Part shown: one piece after another, positions 34,348 to 43,629 of the stretch
Position numbering within the stretch: the first letter of the stretch is position 1
How the letters are laid out: each line of letters starts with the position of its first letter
Assembly: GCA_025358125.1 (NCBI GenBank)
Contig: JANYKS010000099.1
Coordinates: 1-64,000, forward strand
DNA length: 64,000 nt
DNA from: Actinomycetes bacterium
GTDB lineage: Bacteria; Actinomycetota; Acidimicrobiia; Acidimicrobiales; Ilumatobacteraceae
Reading direction: 5' to 3'
Notes under the pieces: model-generated
What the model was told of the DNA's origin: nothing
Databases searched by the model: none
The model's input: the letters and a program-made list of their open reading frames with translations, nothing else
Program-made: the position numbers and the translations under genes

Positions 34348-36630
34348 ATGGAACATGTTGCAGCGCTCGACGGCATCCGCATCGTCGACCTCGGAGGCAG
34401 TGTCGCCTGCCTCGCCACCACGATGGTGCTGGCCGAGGCGGGGGCCGATGTCGTCATGGTCGAGCCACCTGGTGGTTCCGAGTTGCGGTCGAAACCGGGC
34501 TTTCGGACGTGGGGGCGTAGCAAGCGCAGCGTCGAAATCGATCTGATGTCCGATGACGGTCGGCGCCAGCTCGACCAGCTCCTCGCCAACGCCGACGTCG
34601 TGGTGCATTCCATCCGGCCGACCGACGCCCGTCCGCTCGGGCTCGACGAATCGGTGACCGTGCGCCACCCTCACCTCATCGTGTCGTCGATCCTCGGATG
34701 GCCCGCGAACCACCCAGAGGCCGACGCGCCGGTCGACGATCAGCTGACACTCGCTCGGCTCGGCGTGCTCGACGAACAGCTCGCGCGTCGCGACGGCCCG
34801 ATCTATGTTCGGTTTCCGCTCGGCACCTGGCCCGCTGCGTGGCTGGCGGCGATCGGCATCATGAGCCGGCTGGTCTCGCGGCACCGTACAGGTATCGCCG
34901 GGCCCGCTCACACCAGCCTCGCCCAGGGTGCTCTGATCCCGATGATGATGCACTGGTCGCGCGCCGAGACGCCATCGACGAACCTCGCGATCGGCATGCC
35001 GAAGGACAACATGAGAGCGTCACTGTTCGAGTGCCGCGACGGCCGGTGGATCCACATCATGCCGCCGCCACCCGACGACACCCCGCTGATGCGGGAGGTG
35101 TTCGACGAGATGGGTCCCGAATTGATCGCCGAATTGAACACCGGCGCTGCTGGACTTGGTTTTCCGGGGTGGACGAATTGGGGCGCGATCACCGAGGCGT
35201 TCACGCGCCGCACTGCCGACGAGTGGCTCCGCAACATGTGGGAGCACGACATCCCGGCCCAGGAGGCGGTTGCGTTGGGGGCGATCCTCGCCGACCAACA
35301 GGCACGGGCAAATCGGTACGTGATCGACCTCGACGACCCCGAGGCCGGCCGGATCACGGTGCCGGGTCTGCCGCTCACCCTCGATCCGCCGACCGAAGTG
35401 CGTTGGGCTGCACCCGCAGCGGGAGCGCACACGGCCGAGGTGCTCGCGTCCTGGTCGACGGCCACAACGGCCGGCCGGTCGAACTCGTCGTCGACATCGA
35501 GATCCGACCCGGCGCGGTTCCCACTCGAGGGACTCAAGGTCCTCGATTTCGGAAACTTCCTCGCCGGGCCGCTGGGGCCGATGCTGCTCGCCGACCTGGG
35601 CGCCGATGTGATCAAGGTCGAGGCGACCACCGGCGATCCGATGAGGTGGGCCGACTGGCCGTTCGCCGGTTGCCAGCGCGGCAAGCGGGCGATCGCACTC
35701 GACATCAAATCACCCGAGAGCCGACCGGCGCTCGAGGCGCTGTTGCGCTGGGCCGATGTGGTGCACCACAATCTCCGCCTGCCGGCCGCGCGACGACTCG
35801 GCCTCGATGCCGACTCGGTCCGGGCCGTGAACCCCGATGTCGTGTTCTGCCATGTCAGCTCGTATGGGCCTCGGGGTCCGCGCGCCGACTGGCCCGGCTA
35901 CGACCAGCTGTTCCAGGCCAGCTGCGGTTGGGAGACGATGGGCGCCGGCGAGGGCAATCCGCCGATGTGGCACCGTTTCGGTTTCATGGATCATCTGTGC
36001 GCGATGTCGTCGGTCGCTGCCACGTTGATGGCGTTGTACCGGCGCGACACGACCGGGCGCGCCACCGATGTGGCTGCGTCGTTGCTGGGCACCGGAGTCC
36101 TGACCAACAGCGAGACGTACCGACGGCCCGACGGCACGCTCGCCGATGTGCCCATGCTCGACGCCGACCAGACGATGATCGGCCCCGGCAAGCGGATCAT
36201 GGAACTCGCCGACGGATGGGTCGCGGTGTCGGCCACCACACCGGAACAGGTCGCGGCGCTGTTCGCAGCGATGGGCGGGACCGACAGCGAAGGCCTCCCG
36301 CGTGCGGTGAGCAACCGTTCGACAGGCGACGTCCTCGCGGCGCTCACCGAAGCAGGTGTACCGGCGGCAGCGGTCCGGCGCGGCCAGAAGGGCCCGTTCT
36401 TCGACGACCCCGATCATCGGGCAGCGGGTCTGATCGCGACGTATCGGCATGGCGAGTGGGGCCAGCTCGAACAGCCCGGCGCGATGTGGTGGTTCGGGGA
36501 CCAAGACGTCAAGCTCGACCGTGCACCCCCTCTGCTCGGCGAACACACCGTCGAGGTGCTCGCCGAGGTGGGGCTCGCCCAGGTCGAGATCGATCGTTTG
36601 CTCGCCATCGGCGCCGCAGCGGCCCGCTGA
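34348..36630 (+). CDS. Fused tandem CoA-transferase of family III (CaiB/BaiF-CaiB/BaiF)
   Basis: 760 residues made of two family III CoA-transferase domains. Domain one starts ALDGIRIVDLGGSVACLATTMVLAEAGADVV at residue 6. Domain two starts LEGLKVLDFGNFLAGPLGPMLLADLGADVIKVE near 392. The catalytic Asp is apparent only in domain two (D548 in FGFMDHLCAMSS); in domain one the same region reads FPLGTWPAAWLAAIGI without it. The linker near 370-390 is Ser/Thr-rich. Single-domain enzymes are about 400 residues and form interlocked dimers, so the fusion may be an obligate pseudo-heterodimer. Confidence 0.8.
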   Translation: MEHVAALDGIRIVDLGGSVACLATTMVLAEAGADVVMVEPPGGSELRSKPGFRTWGRSKRSVEIDLMSDDGRRQLDQLLANADVVVHSIRPTDARPLGLDESVTVRHPHLIVSSILGWPANHPEADAPVDDQLTLARLGVLDEQLARRDGPIYVRFPLGTWPAAWLAAIGIMSRLVSRHRTGIAGPAHTSLAQGALIPMMMHWSRAETPSTNLAIGMPKDNMRASLFECRDGRWIHIMPPPPDDTPLMREVFDEMGPELIAELNTGAAGLGFPGWTNWGAITEAFTRRTADEWLRNMWEHDIPAQEAVALGAILADQQARANRYVIDLDDPEAGRITVPGLPLTLDPPTEVRWAAPAAGAHTAEVLASWSTATTAGRSNSSSTSRSDPARFPLEGLKVLDFGNFLAGPLGPMLLADLGADVIKVEATTGDPMRWADWPFAGCQRGKRAIALDIKSPESRPALEALLRWADVVHHNLRLPAARRLGLDADSVRAVNPDVVFCHVSSYGPRGPRADWPGYDQLFQASCGWETMGAGEGNPPMWHRFGFMDHLCAMSSVAATLMALYRRDTTGRATDVAASLLGTGVLTNSETYRRPDGTLADVPMLDADQTMIGPGKRIMELADGWVAVSATTPEQVAALFAAMGGTDSEGLPRAVSNRSTGDVLAALTEAGVPAAAVRRGQKGPFFDDPDHRAAGLIATYRHGEWGQLEQPGAMWWFGDQDVKLDRAPPLLGEHTVEVLAEVGLAQVEIDRLLAIGAAAAR

Positions 36631-36675
36631 TCCGTTCTGGTCGAGATCCAGCAGGGGTCCCGACGATGGCAGCAT

Positions 36676-37842
36676 TCATGCCGGATCCTCGTCGCGGGTC
36701 GCCCGCAGCAGCGACCGATGTTGCGGAGCGGCGATGGCGATGAGTCGCCGCGCCCGTTCGTCGTCGTCGACGCCGCGTACATCGGCGATTCCGTGCTCGG
36801 TGACGACTACGTCGATGTCGGATCGCGCGGTGGACACCACGTCGACCGACGCCACGATCGTCGATGAGCCGTTGGCGGCGGTCGATCGCACCGCGATCAC
36901 GGAGAGCCCACCGACGGATCGCGACGATCCCACACAGAAATCGGCGTGACCGCCGATCGCGGCGATGACGCGATGACCGACGCGCTCGACGTTCACCGCT
37001 GCGTCGAGGCCGACCTGGAGTGCCGTGTTGCACCCGACCAGCCGGGGGATCGCGGACAAATGCGACAGGTCGTGGGTGACCGTCGACGAGCTGAGTCGGA
37101 GCATCCCGGCCGCCGCCAACGCCCGGATCGGCTCGCCGCCCCATGCGTATGCCGCGACGACCGGCTCGAGCAGCAGGCCGCGCTGGTGGAGTTCGGCCAT
37201 CGAGTCGGTGACCAGGCCCGACCAGATGCGGACCGGTCGACGCAACGCTCGGGCGATGCCCTCACCGATGCCGCCGGGTCCGAACTGCAGGGTCGGCTCG
37301 TCGGGCAACAGCGATGCCACGAGCGATCCGATTCGTAGATCGACCTCGTCGGCCGGACGCGAGGCCGCCGGGGCGCCAGCCGGTGCAGGGGGACGCGCCA
37401 CGGTGGCCACGATGTTGCCCTCGATTTCGGGCGCGCCGAGATCTACGCCGTTGTCGTCGACCTCGACGATAACGCGGCGAGCGGTACGGGCGAGCACGTC
37501 GGCCCATCCGACCCCCGCCATGAACGCCACGGTGGAGCCCCGGCGGACGCCGGTCACCACGGCGAGGTCGGGAGGGGCGGCCCGGATCAACGAGGGCACT
37601 GCGGAGAGCCGGGTGGACAGGGCGACGATGCGCAGCTCGTTCACCGCGCGCGACAGCGCGTAACCGGCGAGCACCGTGCGGGCCCGGAATGAAGGATGGT
37701 CGATCCAGGCATGGCGCTCGATCGTCCAGCCGAGGGTGATGACGCGATCTGCGTCGTCAGGGAGGCCTGCGACACGGAGCGCTTCGTCGGGGCTGGTGCG
37801 CGGCGCATCGGGCCCGTCGGCATACCAGATCGAGGTGGTCAC
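36676..37842 (-). CDS. Acetyl-CoA hydrolase/4-hydroxybutyrate CoA-transferase-like protein
   Basis: 388 residues from GTG 37842. The C-terminal half is the Cat1/AcH-CoA transferase domain: QFGPGGIGEGIARAL, GGHADFCVGSSRSVGGLSVIAV, VVTEHGIADVRGVDDDERARRLIAIAAPQHR. Family enzymes move CoA via a glutamyl-CoA ester. The N-terminal domain is shorter than in the usual ~430-residue enzyme. An AGGA sequence precedes the GTG. It lies between the CoA-transferase operon and the frameshifted amidohydrolase; no operator was seen directly upstream, so it may be cotranscribed with the latter. Confidence 0.7.
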   Translation of the reverse strand: MTTSIWYADGPDAPRTSPDEALRVAGLPDDADRVITLGWTIERHAWIDHPSFRARTVLAGYALSRAVNELRIVALSTRLSAVPSLIRAAPPDLAVVTGVRRGSTVAFMAGVGWADVLARTARRVIVEVDDNGVDLGAPEIEGNIVATVARPPAPAGAPAASRPADEVDLRIGSLVASLLPDEPTLQFGPGGIGEGIARALRRPVRIWSGLVTDSMAELHQRGLLLEPVVAAYAWGGEPIRALAAAGMLRLSSSTVTHDLSHLSAIPRLVGCNTALQVGLDAAVNVERVGHRVIAAIGGHADFCVGSSRSVGGLSVIAVRSTAANGSSTIVASVDVVSTARSDIDVVVTEHGIADVRGVDDDERARRLIAIAAPQHRSLLRATRDEDPA

Positions 37843-37942
37843 AAGCGTGCATCCTGGCGCGTCGGAAACCTCTGGACCGGGTTGTGCCGGGTCATCGCAC
37901 TGGGGTGCGGAGAATCGAGCCTGAGCAGTTCGATCGGTCGCG

Positions 37943-39105
37943 TCAGCGGCGCTGGAAGTCGTAGAGCTGGCGGGCGTTGAGTTCGACCATCTTGTGCACC
38001 TCGTCGTCGGGCACGTCCGCGAAGACCTCGATCGCGTGCTTGCGGCTGTTCGGCCACATCGAGTCGGAATGCGGATAGTCGATCTCGATCGTGATCCGGT
38101 CGACACCGATGAACTCTCGCGAGGCAACGCCGAACCGGTCGTCGATGAAACAGCCCCAGAAGTGCTTGTCGAACAGCTCGGACGGGCGCTGATCGAAGTC
38201 GATCTTTTGGTACCAGCGGTGACGCTCCCACGTGTAGTCGGTGCGCTCCTTGATGTAGGGAATCCAACCGATGCCGCCCTCGGCGAGCACGAACTTCAGG
38301 TCCGGGTGGCGCTGCAGCGCCCCGGAGAACATCAGATCGACCGTGGTCCACATCAGGTTGGTGGCGAACAGGGCGATCGCACGGCGAACGGTGCGTCGAC
38401 CACTGGCATGTTCTGGACGTCGGAGCCGACGAGACCGAACGAGGGCACGAACCCAGATGAGCCGAAGTGCAGCGAGACCGGCAAACCCGTCTCTTCACAC
38501 GCGTCCCAGAGGGGCTCCCAGTGATCGGAGTGGAACGACGGTAGCCCGAGCGGCACGGTCGCTTCAGGGAACGAGATCCCCTTCGCACCGGCAGCAGCGA
38601 TGCGACGCACCTCGGCTGCCGACTTCTCGGCGTCCCAGTACGGTACGAGACCGAGCGGGATGAAGCGGTCCGGGGCGTAACCGTGCCACTCCTCGAGGTT
38701 GAAGTCGTTCCACGCCTTGATGCAGAGCTCGGCCAGCTCCTTGTCCGCGGCTCGACCGAACGTGCCGCCGGCGAATCCAGGGAACGACGGGTAGCAGCAG
38801 GCGGCCTGGACACCGTCGACGTCCATGTCCTGGACCCGCGCTTTCGGGTCGTAGCAGCCGGGGATCATGTCGTCGTAGCGCACCGGCTCCATCCCGAAGT
38901 CCTTCGGCTCCTTGCCGGCCACGGCGTTGAGACCGATCTGGGGGTACGTCCTGCCCTCGTAGCGCCACATCTGATGGCCCTGGGCTTCGACGATCTGTGG
39001 GCAGACGTCGTGGTATTTCGACGGGAGGCGATCGAGCCACACCCGCGGGTGTTCGATGAGGTGGTCGTCGACCGAAACGATCTGCATGTGATCTTGAAGT
39101 GGCAT
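37943..39105 (-). pseudogene. Amidohydrolase-2 family protein, frameshifted in the middle
   Basis: ATG 39105 (MPLQDHMQIVSVDDHLIEHP, with the metal-binding DDHxxE start) reads well to ..NMPVVDAPFAV, then goes out of frame and stops. The other frame continues AIALFATNLMWTTVDLMFSGALQRHPDLKFVLAEGGIGWIP and ends at 37943 (ITIEIDYPHSDSMWP). One base is missing near 38380-38382. The stop of the first frame overlaps an ATG of the second (TGATG at 38351-38355), so coupled translation of two halves is formally possible. An exact operator lies 83 bases upstream. Confidence 0.8.
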
Positions 39106-39163
39106 CAGGACACGTCCTTTCGTGGAACGCGCGTCGAACATGGTTCAATGCGACGGATGAGAG

Positions 39164-39505
39164 ATGACGATGCCAGCACAGCATGAATCTGACAATGCTG
39201 TCAACACCAGCGACGCTCAGGCTTCTCGCCACGCCAAAGACGATGGCGCCGACGAGGTGGTCGTCGACCGCCCGGAGGACGACGATTACGACCTGCTGAC
39301 CTTCGGTGAGGCCGGCGCCCGGCTTGCCGAAGAGGTCGTCAAGCAGCGACGCCATGTGGATCAGTTGCGAGCCGACGGTGTCGGCGATGACCAGATCGTT
39401 GCGTCGGAGCAACGTCTGATTGCGTTACAACAGGCGCAGGAACGGAATCGCAAGCCCTCGCTCGACGAGCTGCGCGAGTCGGGGTTTTTCGGTCGGCGTG
39501 TCTGA
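39164..39505 (+). CDS. Small acidic conserved-type protein preceding a CoA ligase
   Basis: Up to 113 residues. The core EVVVDRPEDDDYDLLTFGEAGARLAEEV is followed by a helical KQRRHVDQLRADGVGDDQIVASEQRLIALQQAQERN and ends DELRESGFFGRRV. I have no named function for it; small proteins of this style accompany FadD-type ligases in actinobacteria. If it starts at ATG 39164 the operator at 39189 falls inside the coding region; GTG 39257 just before the core avoids this. It overlaps the ligase start by eight bases. Confidence 0.55.
   Translation: MTMPAQHESDNAVNTSDAQASRHAKDDGADEVVVDRPEDDDYDLLTFGEAGARLAEEVVKQRRHVDQLRADGVGDDQIVASEQRLIALQQAQERNRKPSLDELRESGFFGRRV
39189..39204. promoter_or_regulatory. Operator-like palindrome CTGAC-AATGCT-GTCAA
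   Basis: Lies between the divergent amidohydrolase (start 39105) and the small protein/ligase unit. It bears on which start the small protein uses. Confidence 0.7.
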
Positions 39506-41060
39506 ACGTTGCGCCCTGGCCCCGCTGACCGGTTCGTCACCAACGCTGGCAGACGCACTCCAGGCTGCGGCAGATCAGCACGGTGAACGCACCGCCTTCG
39601 TCGATGGTGAGGGCCAGGAACGACAACGGTTGAGCTTTGCAGAGTGGTACCGAAGCGCCGACGCGCTCGCTGCAGCCCTTGTCGAGAGGGGCGTGCGTCC
39701 GGGCGATGTCGTGGCGATCATGCTGGCGACGTCCATCGACTACGCCATTGCCTACGGGGCGATCGCCTTGGCGGGAGGTGTGGCAACCGGCCTCAACCCA
39801 CGTCTGGGCGAACGCGAGATCCGCTCGATCCTGGGTCGGGCCCAGCCGTCGGCGGTGATCCTCGACCCGGATCTCTTCACCATCATGGCTCACGGCGACG
39901 TTCCACACGCCGACATCGTGGTCGTGAATCGCTCCGAGCTCGCGGCGCTGTACGAGCGTTCGGGTCTCGGCGACCGTCGTCCCCGACGCGATCCGTCCGA
40001 CGCAGCCGTGATCATCTGGACCAGCGGCACCACGGGCATTCCCAAGGGTGCGTGGTTCGATCATCGGAACCTTCACGCCGCCGTTGCGAGCGCTGGTGTC
40101 ATGAGCAATCCGTACGACGTCAAGCTCGTTGGCACGCCCTTCGCGCACGCCGGCTTCATGGCAAAGATATGGGATCAGCTCGGTTGGGGCTCGACGATCG
40201 TCATCGCCCCCACGCCGTGGCGGGCTTGCGACATGTTGCGGCTCCTCGTCGACGAGCGGATCACCGTCGCCGGTGGAGTGCCCGCTCAGTGGGCCAAGCT
40301 TCTCGATCTGCCGGGCGCCGCCGCCGCCGACCTCTCGCACGTTCGACTCGGGTTGGTCGCGACGGCCCCTGCCGCTCCGGAGCTGATCGAGCGGGTCAGC
40401 TCGACGATCGGTTGCCCGCTCGTGGTTCGCTATGCGATGACCGAATCACCGAGCATCACCGGGACCGATCCCGACGACGACCCCATGGTGCAGTACCGCA
40501 CCGTCGGCCGGCCCCAAGCCGGGATGGAGATCGAACTCGTCGATGATGACGGGGCGCTCGTGCCACAGGGCGAGGTCGGCCGCGTTCGAATTCGCGGTGA
40601 GTGCGTGATGCGCGGCTACTGGGGCGATCGCGATCAGACTGCGGCGGTGCTCGCCGATGACGGCTGGCTCACCAGCTCGGACCTTGGTCTCTTCGACGAC
40701 TCCGGCAACCTCGTGCTCGTCGGGCGCGCCACCGACATGTACATCCGCGGCGGTTACAACGTGTACCCGCTCGAGGTCGAGAACGTGCTCGCCGAGCACC
40801 CAGGCATCGAGCAGGCCGCAGTGGTGGGTTCGCCGGCACCGGTGATCGGCGAGATCGGTGTTGCGTTCGTGGCGCCGACCGACCCGATGGATCCGCCGAC
40901 CCTGGCCGAAGTGCGGATGTGGGTCATCGATCGTTTGGCAGACTACAAGGCACCCGATCGGCTCGTGATCCTCGAGTCGCTGCCGTTGACGGCGATGATG
41001 AAGATCGACAAGGCAGAACTCGGCCGCCGAGCCGCAGCCACGACCGACGATCGTGCGTGA
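39498..41060 (+). CDS. AMP-dependent acyl-CoA synthetase/ligase
   Basis: 520 residues from GTG 39498 (MSERCALAPLTGSSP). Motifs: IIWTSGTTGIPKGAWFDH, VVRYAMTESPSITG, WLTSSDLGLFDDSGNLVLVGRATDMYIRGGYNVYPLEVENVL, and a terminal TAMMKIDKAELG with the candidate Lys. It overlaps the small upstream gene and is followed by a DUF35 protein, probably in one operator-controlled unit. Acid substrate unknown. Confidence 0.85.
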   Translation: MSERCALAPLTGSSPTLADALQAAADQHGERTAFVDGEGQERQRLSFAEWYRSADALAAALVERGVRPGDVVAIMLATSIDYAIAYGAIALAGGVATGLNPRLGEREIRSILGRAQPSAVILDPDLFTIMAHGDVPHADIVVVNRSELAALYERSGLGDRRPRRDPSDAAVIIWTSGTTGIPKGAWFDHRNLHAAVASAGVMSNPYDVKLVGTPFAHAGFMAKIWDQLGWGSTIVIAPTPWRACDMLRLLVDERITVAGGVPAQWAKLLDLPGAAAADLSHVRLGLVATAPAAPELIERVSSTIGCPLVVRYAMTESPSITGTDPDDDPMVQYRTVGRPQAGMEIELVDDDGALVPQGEVGRVRIRGECVMRGYWGDRDQTAAVLADDGWLTSSDLGLFDDSGNLVLVGRATDMYIRGGYNVYPLEVENVLAEHPGIEQAAVVGSPAPVIGEIGVAFVAPTDPMDPPTLAEVRMWVIDRLADYKAPDRLVILESLPLTAMMKIDKAELGRRAAATTDDRA

Positions 41061-41076
41061 TGCGCCGCGCTGAACG

Positions 41077-41109
41077 ACATGAGACCAGACATGAGACCAG
41101 ACATGAGAC
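41077..41109. repeat. Tandem 12-bp repeat ACATGAGACCAG (2.75 copies)
   Basis: Units at 41077-41088 and 41089-41100 are identical and a third, partial unit runs to 41109. The array fills the leader between the ligase stop and the ribosome-binding site (GAGGGG) of the DUF35 gene. Confidence 0.8.
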
Positions 41110-41131
41110 ACGACAAGCGAGGGGTTCAGTG

Positions 41132-41584
41132 ATGGAACACGGGCGTGAAGTGCCCACCGTCGAGGACGAAACCCGACCGTACTGGGAGGCCGCCAAGCAG
41201 GGCCGACTCCTGGTGAAGCGGTGCAATGCGTCCGGAAAGGTTCACCATTACCCCCGACCGTTCTGTCCCTCGTGCTGGAACGAGGACGTCGAGTGGCACG
41301 AGGCGAGCGGCCTCGGAACGGTCTACACATACTCGATCGTGTTCCGCAACGATTTGGCGCCGTTCAGCGAGTGGGGCGCGTACGTGCCGGCGGTGGTCGA
41401 GCTCGACGAGGGCCCGCGCATCATGACCAACATCGTCGACTGCAACCACGAGCAGTTGTCGGTCGGGATGCGGGTCGAGGTGGCGTTTCGGGACCTCACC
41501 GGTGAGTGGGCGGCTCCCGTGTTCCGCCCCGCGACCGCTTCCGGCGCTGGCGCTGGCGCTGCGGGAGAACGTGGGATATCGTGA
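41132..41584 (+). CDS. DUF35/OB-fold acyl-CoA-binding partner protein with an incomplete zinc ribbon
   Basis: 150 residues: an N-terminal helix PYWEAAKQGRLLVKRC, a rubredoxin-like ribbon, then an OB fold (TVYTYSIVFRNDLAPFSEWGAYVPAVVELDEGPRIMTNIV). Such proteins bind acyl-CoA and partner thiolases or hydratases. The ribbon reads C-N-A-S and later C-P-S-C, so one of the four usual Cys is Ser. ATG 41132 has GAGGGG upstream. No thiolase gene is adjacent; the nearest is at 44204, beside a second DUF35 gene. Confidence 0.75.
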   Translation: MEHGREVPTVEDETRPYWEAAKQGRLLVKRCNASGKVHHYPRPFCPSCWNEDVEWHEASGLGTVYTYSIVFRNDLAPFSEWGAYVPAVVELDEGPRIMTNIVDCNHEQLSVGMRVEVAFRDLTGEWAAPVFRPATASGAGAGAAGERGIS

Positions 41585-41585
41585 C

Positions 41586-41601
41586 TTGACGATTTCGTCA
41601 A
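41586..41601. promoter_or_regulatory. Operator-like palindrome TTGAC-GATTTC-GTCAA
   Basis: Symmetric site one base after the stop of the DUF35 gene and 28 bases upstream of the truncated amidohydrolase start. Confidence 0.8.
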
Positions 41602-41629
41602 CATTGGCTGCGTAGCGAGGGGATCCACC

Positions 41630-42355
41630 ATGAAGATCGAGGACATGATCATGGTCAGCATCGACGACCACGTGATCGAGCCGCCCGATGTGTTCGAGAA
41701 TCACATGCCCGACAAGTACAGGGATCAGGCGCCGAAATTCGTGAGCCTGCCTGGTGGCGCCGACCAATGGGTGTTCCAGGGCGAGGTCATGGGCACCGTC
41801 GGTCTCGGCGCGGTGGCATCGTGGCCGCGTGACGAGTGGAGCTTCGAGCCCGTCGGCCATGCCGAGATGCGCCCCGGTTGCTATGACTTCCACCAGCGGG
41901 TGCGCGACATGAACGCCAACGGTGTGCTGGCATCGCTGAACTTCCCGACGGCGGCCGGGTTCGCGGGTACGTGGCTCGCCGGCAAGCCGGACCGCGAGCT
42001 GTCGGCAATTGCGATCTCGGCCTACAACGACTGGCAGATCCACGAACTCGCCGGCTCGTACCCCGGTCGGTTCATCCCGATGGGCATCCTGCCGTTGTGG
42101 GACACCGACGCCTGCGTCATCGAACTCGAGCGCATTGCCGCCAATGGCTGCACCACCGTCAGTTTTCCGGAGACGCCGTATGCCAACGGGCTACCGAGCT
42201 TCTACCAGGACCACTGGGACCCCGTGCTCGAGGCTGCGCAACGCCTGCAGATCGTCCGGCGTATGGGCCGCCGGGCAAGACGTCAGTTCGGTAGCAGGAC
42301 GCGCTCGATGAACAGTGCCTGCGCTTCGATGATCTGGTCGTCGGTCGGCTCGTAG
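41630..42355 (+). pseudogene. Amidohydrolase-2 family protein, C-terminally truncated
   Basis: ATG 41630 gives MKIEDMIMVSIDDHVIEPPDVFENHMPDKYRD and recognisable amidohydrolase sequence to about 42240 (SFPETPYANGLPSFYQDHWDPVLEAAQRL). Beyond this the frame is arginine-rich shadow overlapping the 3' end of the opposite TetR gene. About half of a normal ~390-residue enzyme, including the C-terminal metal-ligand Asp region, is missing. Its operator and start are intact. It is closely similar in outline to the broken copy at 37943-39105. Confidence 0.75.
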
Positions 42356-43629
42356 TTGCTGCCGACGCCCTCGTTCGGGAAGTGCTCGAGCAGGCCGCTC
42401 AACAGCATGCCGGCGGCTCGGCGATGAAGCGGATACGGCCGCGACGGACCGAACGTGGCGGTGATCGCATGCCCCATGGCACGCACGACGTCGGCTGCTG
42501 GAGAGAGCAGCACCGGATCGACTGGCAAGCCTTCCGTCCAGGCCCGGGTGACCCCCAAATAGAGGCGCTGAGCTGCGAGGAAGCGCCGTAGCCATTCTCG
42601 AAGGCGGGCGCCATCTCGTGTGGCCACCACTGATTCGAACTCCTCGAACAGCGGGCACATCACCGAGCTGGCTTCGTGAGCGAGCGCAGCGATCAGCTCG
42701 AACTTGTCCGAGAAGTAACGGTAGAACGTGCCTCGAGCCAGCGCTGCCTCGGTGACGATCAGGTCGATGTTCGTCGCGTCGTAACCGTGCGCGGCGAACA
42801 CCCGCCCAGCCGCGTCGAGCAGTTGGCGGACGGTGTGCGCCGCCTGTGGGCTCACGTCCTCGAACGGCGTCGGATCGACGATCGAGTCGCGTGGAGGCAA
42901 CGTGGCCAACGGGCCGATGTCGGGCATCGGTGGACGCCCTGGGGATCGTTGGTCCCGCGAGGCAGCGGTCTTTGGGCCTGCGGCGAGCACGGCGGCCGGG
43001 GTGTTGGGAAACAGGAGCAGTTGGACTGCCGTTGCCAGGCTGTCGAGCAACTGGGTCTCGGTGAGACCGGGCCGGTACACATGCCGGATGTAGTGAAACC
43101 GACTCGTGACCGCCAAAACAAGAATCGATACGGGCGAGGTCTCGGTGCCGGCATACCCGGCCGCTTGCAGTGTCCGTCCGAAATGCTCGGTATGAAAATT
43201 GACGAACTGGGCGAGCTTGGGTCGCAAGGGCGCCCTGGGCGAGTTGACGTTGGCCCACTCGACGAACATCGCAGCGTATCGGTCGAACACCCACGACCAT
43301 TCGCCCAGCCACCAGTGCAGATTGTCGTATCCCTCTGCCGTCGGCCCGAGCCGGCCGAGCCGACGCGTGACACGCGACAGGGCGCCGCCCGACTCGTCCA
43401 TCAACTCGATGAAGATCGCGTCCTTGCTCTCGAAGTACTGGTACAGCGTCGCTCGCGATGTCTCTGCAACGGCGGTGATGTCTTCGACGGCGGTGGCGTG
43501 GAACCCCTTCTCGGTGAAGCACAGCAGCGCGGCGTCGATGATTTGCTGGCGGGTCTTGGCGCCACGGGTGCCGATGGTCGGACTGCCTGGGCCGTAGCTC
43601 GCGCGTCGTGTGAATGCTTGATCGCTCAA
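42283..43629 (-). CDS. Double-TetR-domain transcriptional regulator, candidate master regulator
   Basis: 448 residues containing two complete TetR-type helix-turn-helix domains. The first spans 23-72 (GAKTRQQIIDAALLCFTEKGF..TSRATLYQYFESKDAIF), the second about 264-312 (AAHTVRQLLDAAGRVFAAHGYDAT..ARGTFYRYFSDKFELI). Each is followed by a ligand-binding helical region. This is the architecture of mycobacterial Mce3R, a lipid-catabolism repressor. The TTG at 43629 is chosen because LSDQAFTRRASYGPG is the usual N-terminus style. One operator palindrome lies 83 bases upstream and twelve more exact ones flank neighbouring genes, suggesting autoregulation and local control. Confidence 0.8.
   Translation of the reverse strand: MSDQAFTRRASYGPGSPTIGTRGAKTRQQIIDAALLCFTEKGFHATAVEDITAVAETSRATLYQYFESKDAIFIELMDESGGALSRVTRRLGRLGPTAEGYDNLHWWLGEWSWVFDRYAAMFVEWANVNSPRAPLRPKLAQFVNFHTEHFGRTLQAAGYAGTETSPVSILVLAVTSRFHYIRHVYRPGLTETQLLDSLATAVQLLLFPNTPAAVLAAGPKTAASRDQRSPGRPPMPDIGPLATLPPRDSIVDPTPFEDVSPQAAHTVRQLLDAAGRVFAAHGYDATNIDLIVTEAALARGTFYRYFSDKFELIAALAHEASSVMCPLFEEFESVVATRDGARLREWLRRFLAAQRLYLGVTRAWTEGLPVDPVLLSPAADVVRAMGHAITATFGPSRPYPLHRRAAGMLLSGLLEHFPNEGVGSNYEPTDDQIIEAQALFIERVLLPN

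Noticed and set aside
34698-36743. Plus-strand frame of 681 codons in a second phase of the CoA-transferase gene
   Set aside because: Arginine-rich, no motifs; the in-phase frame encodes clear CaiB/BaiF domains.
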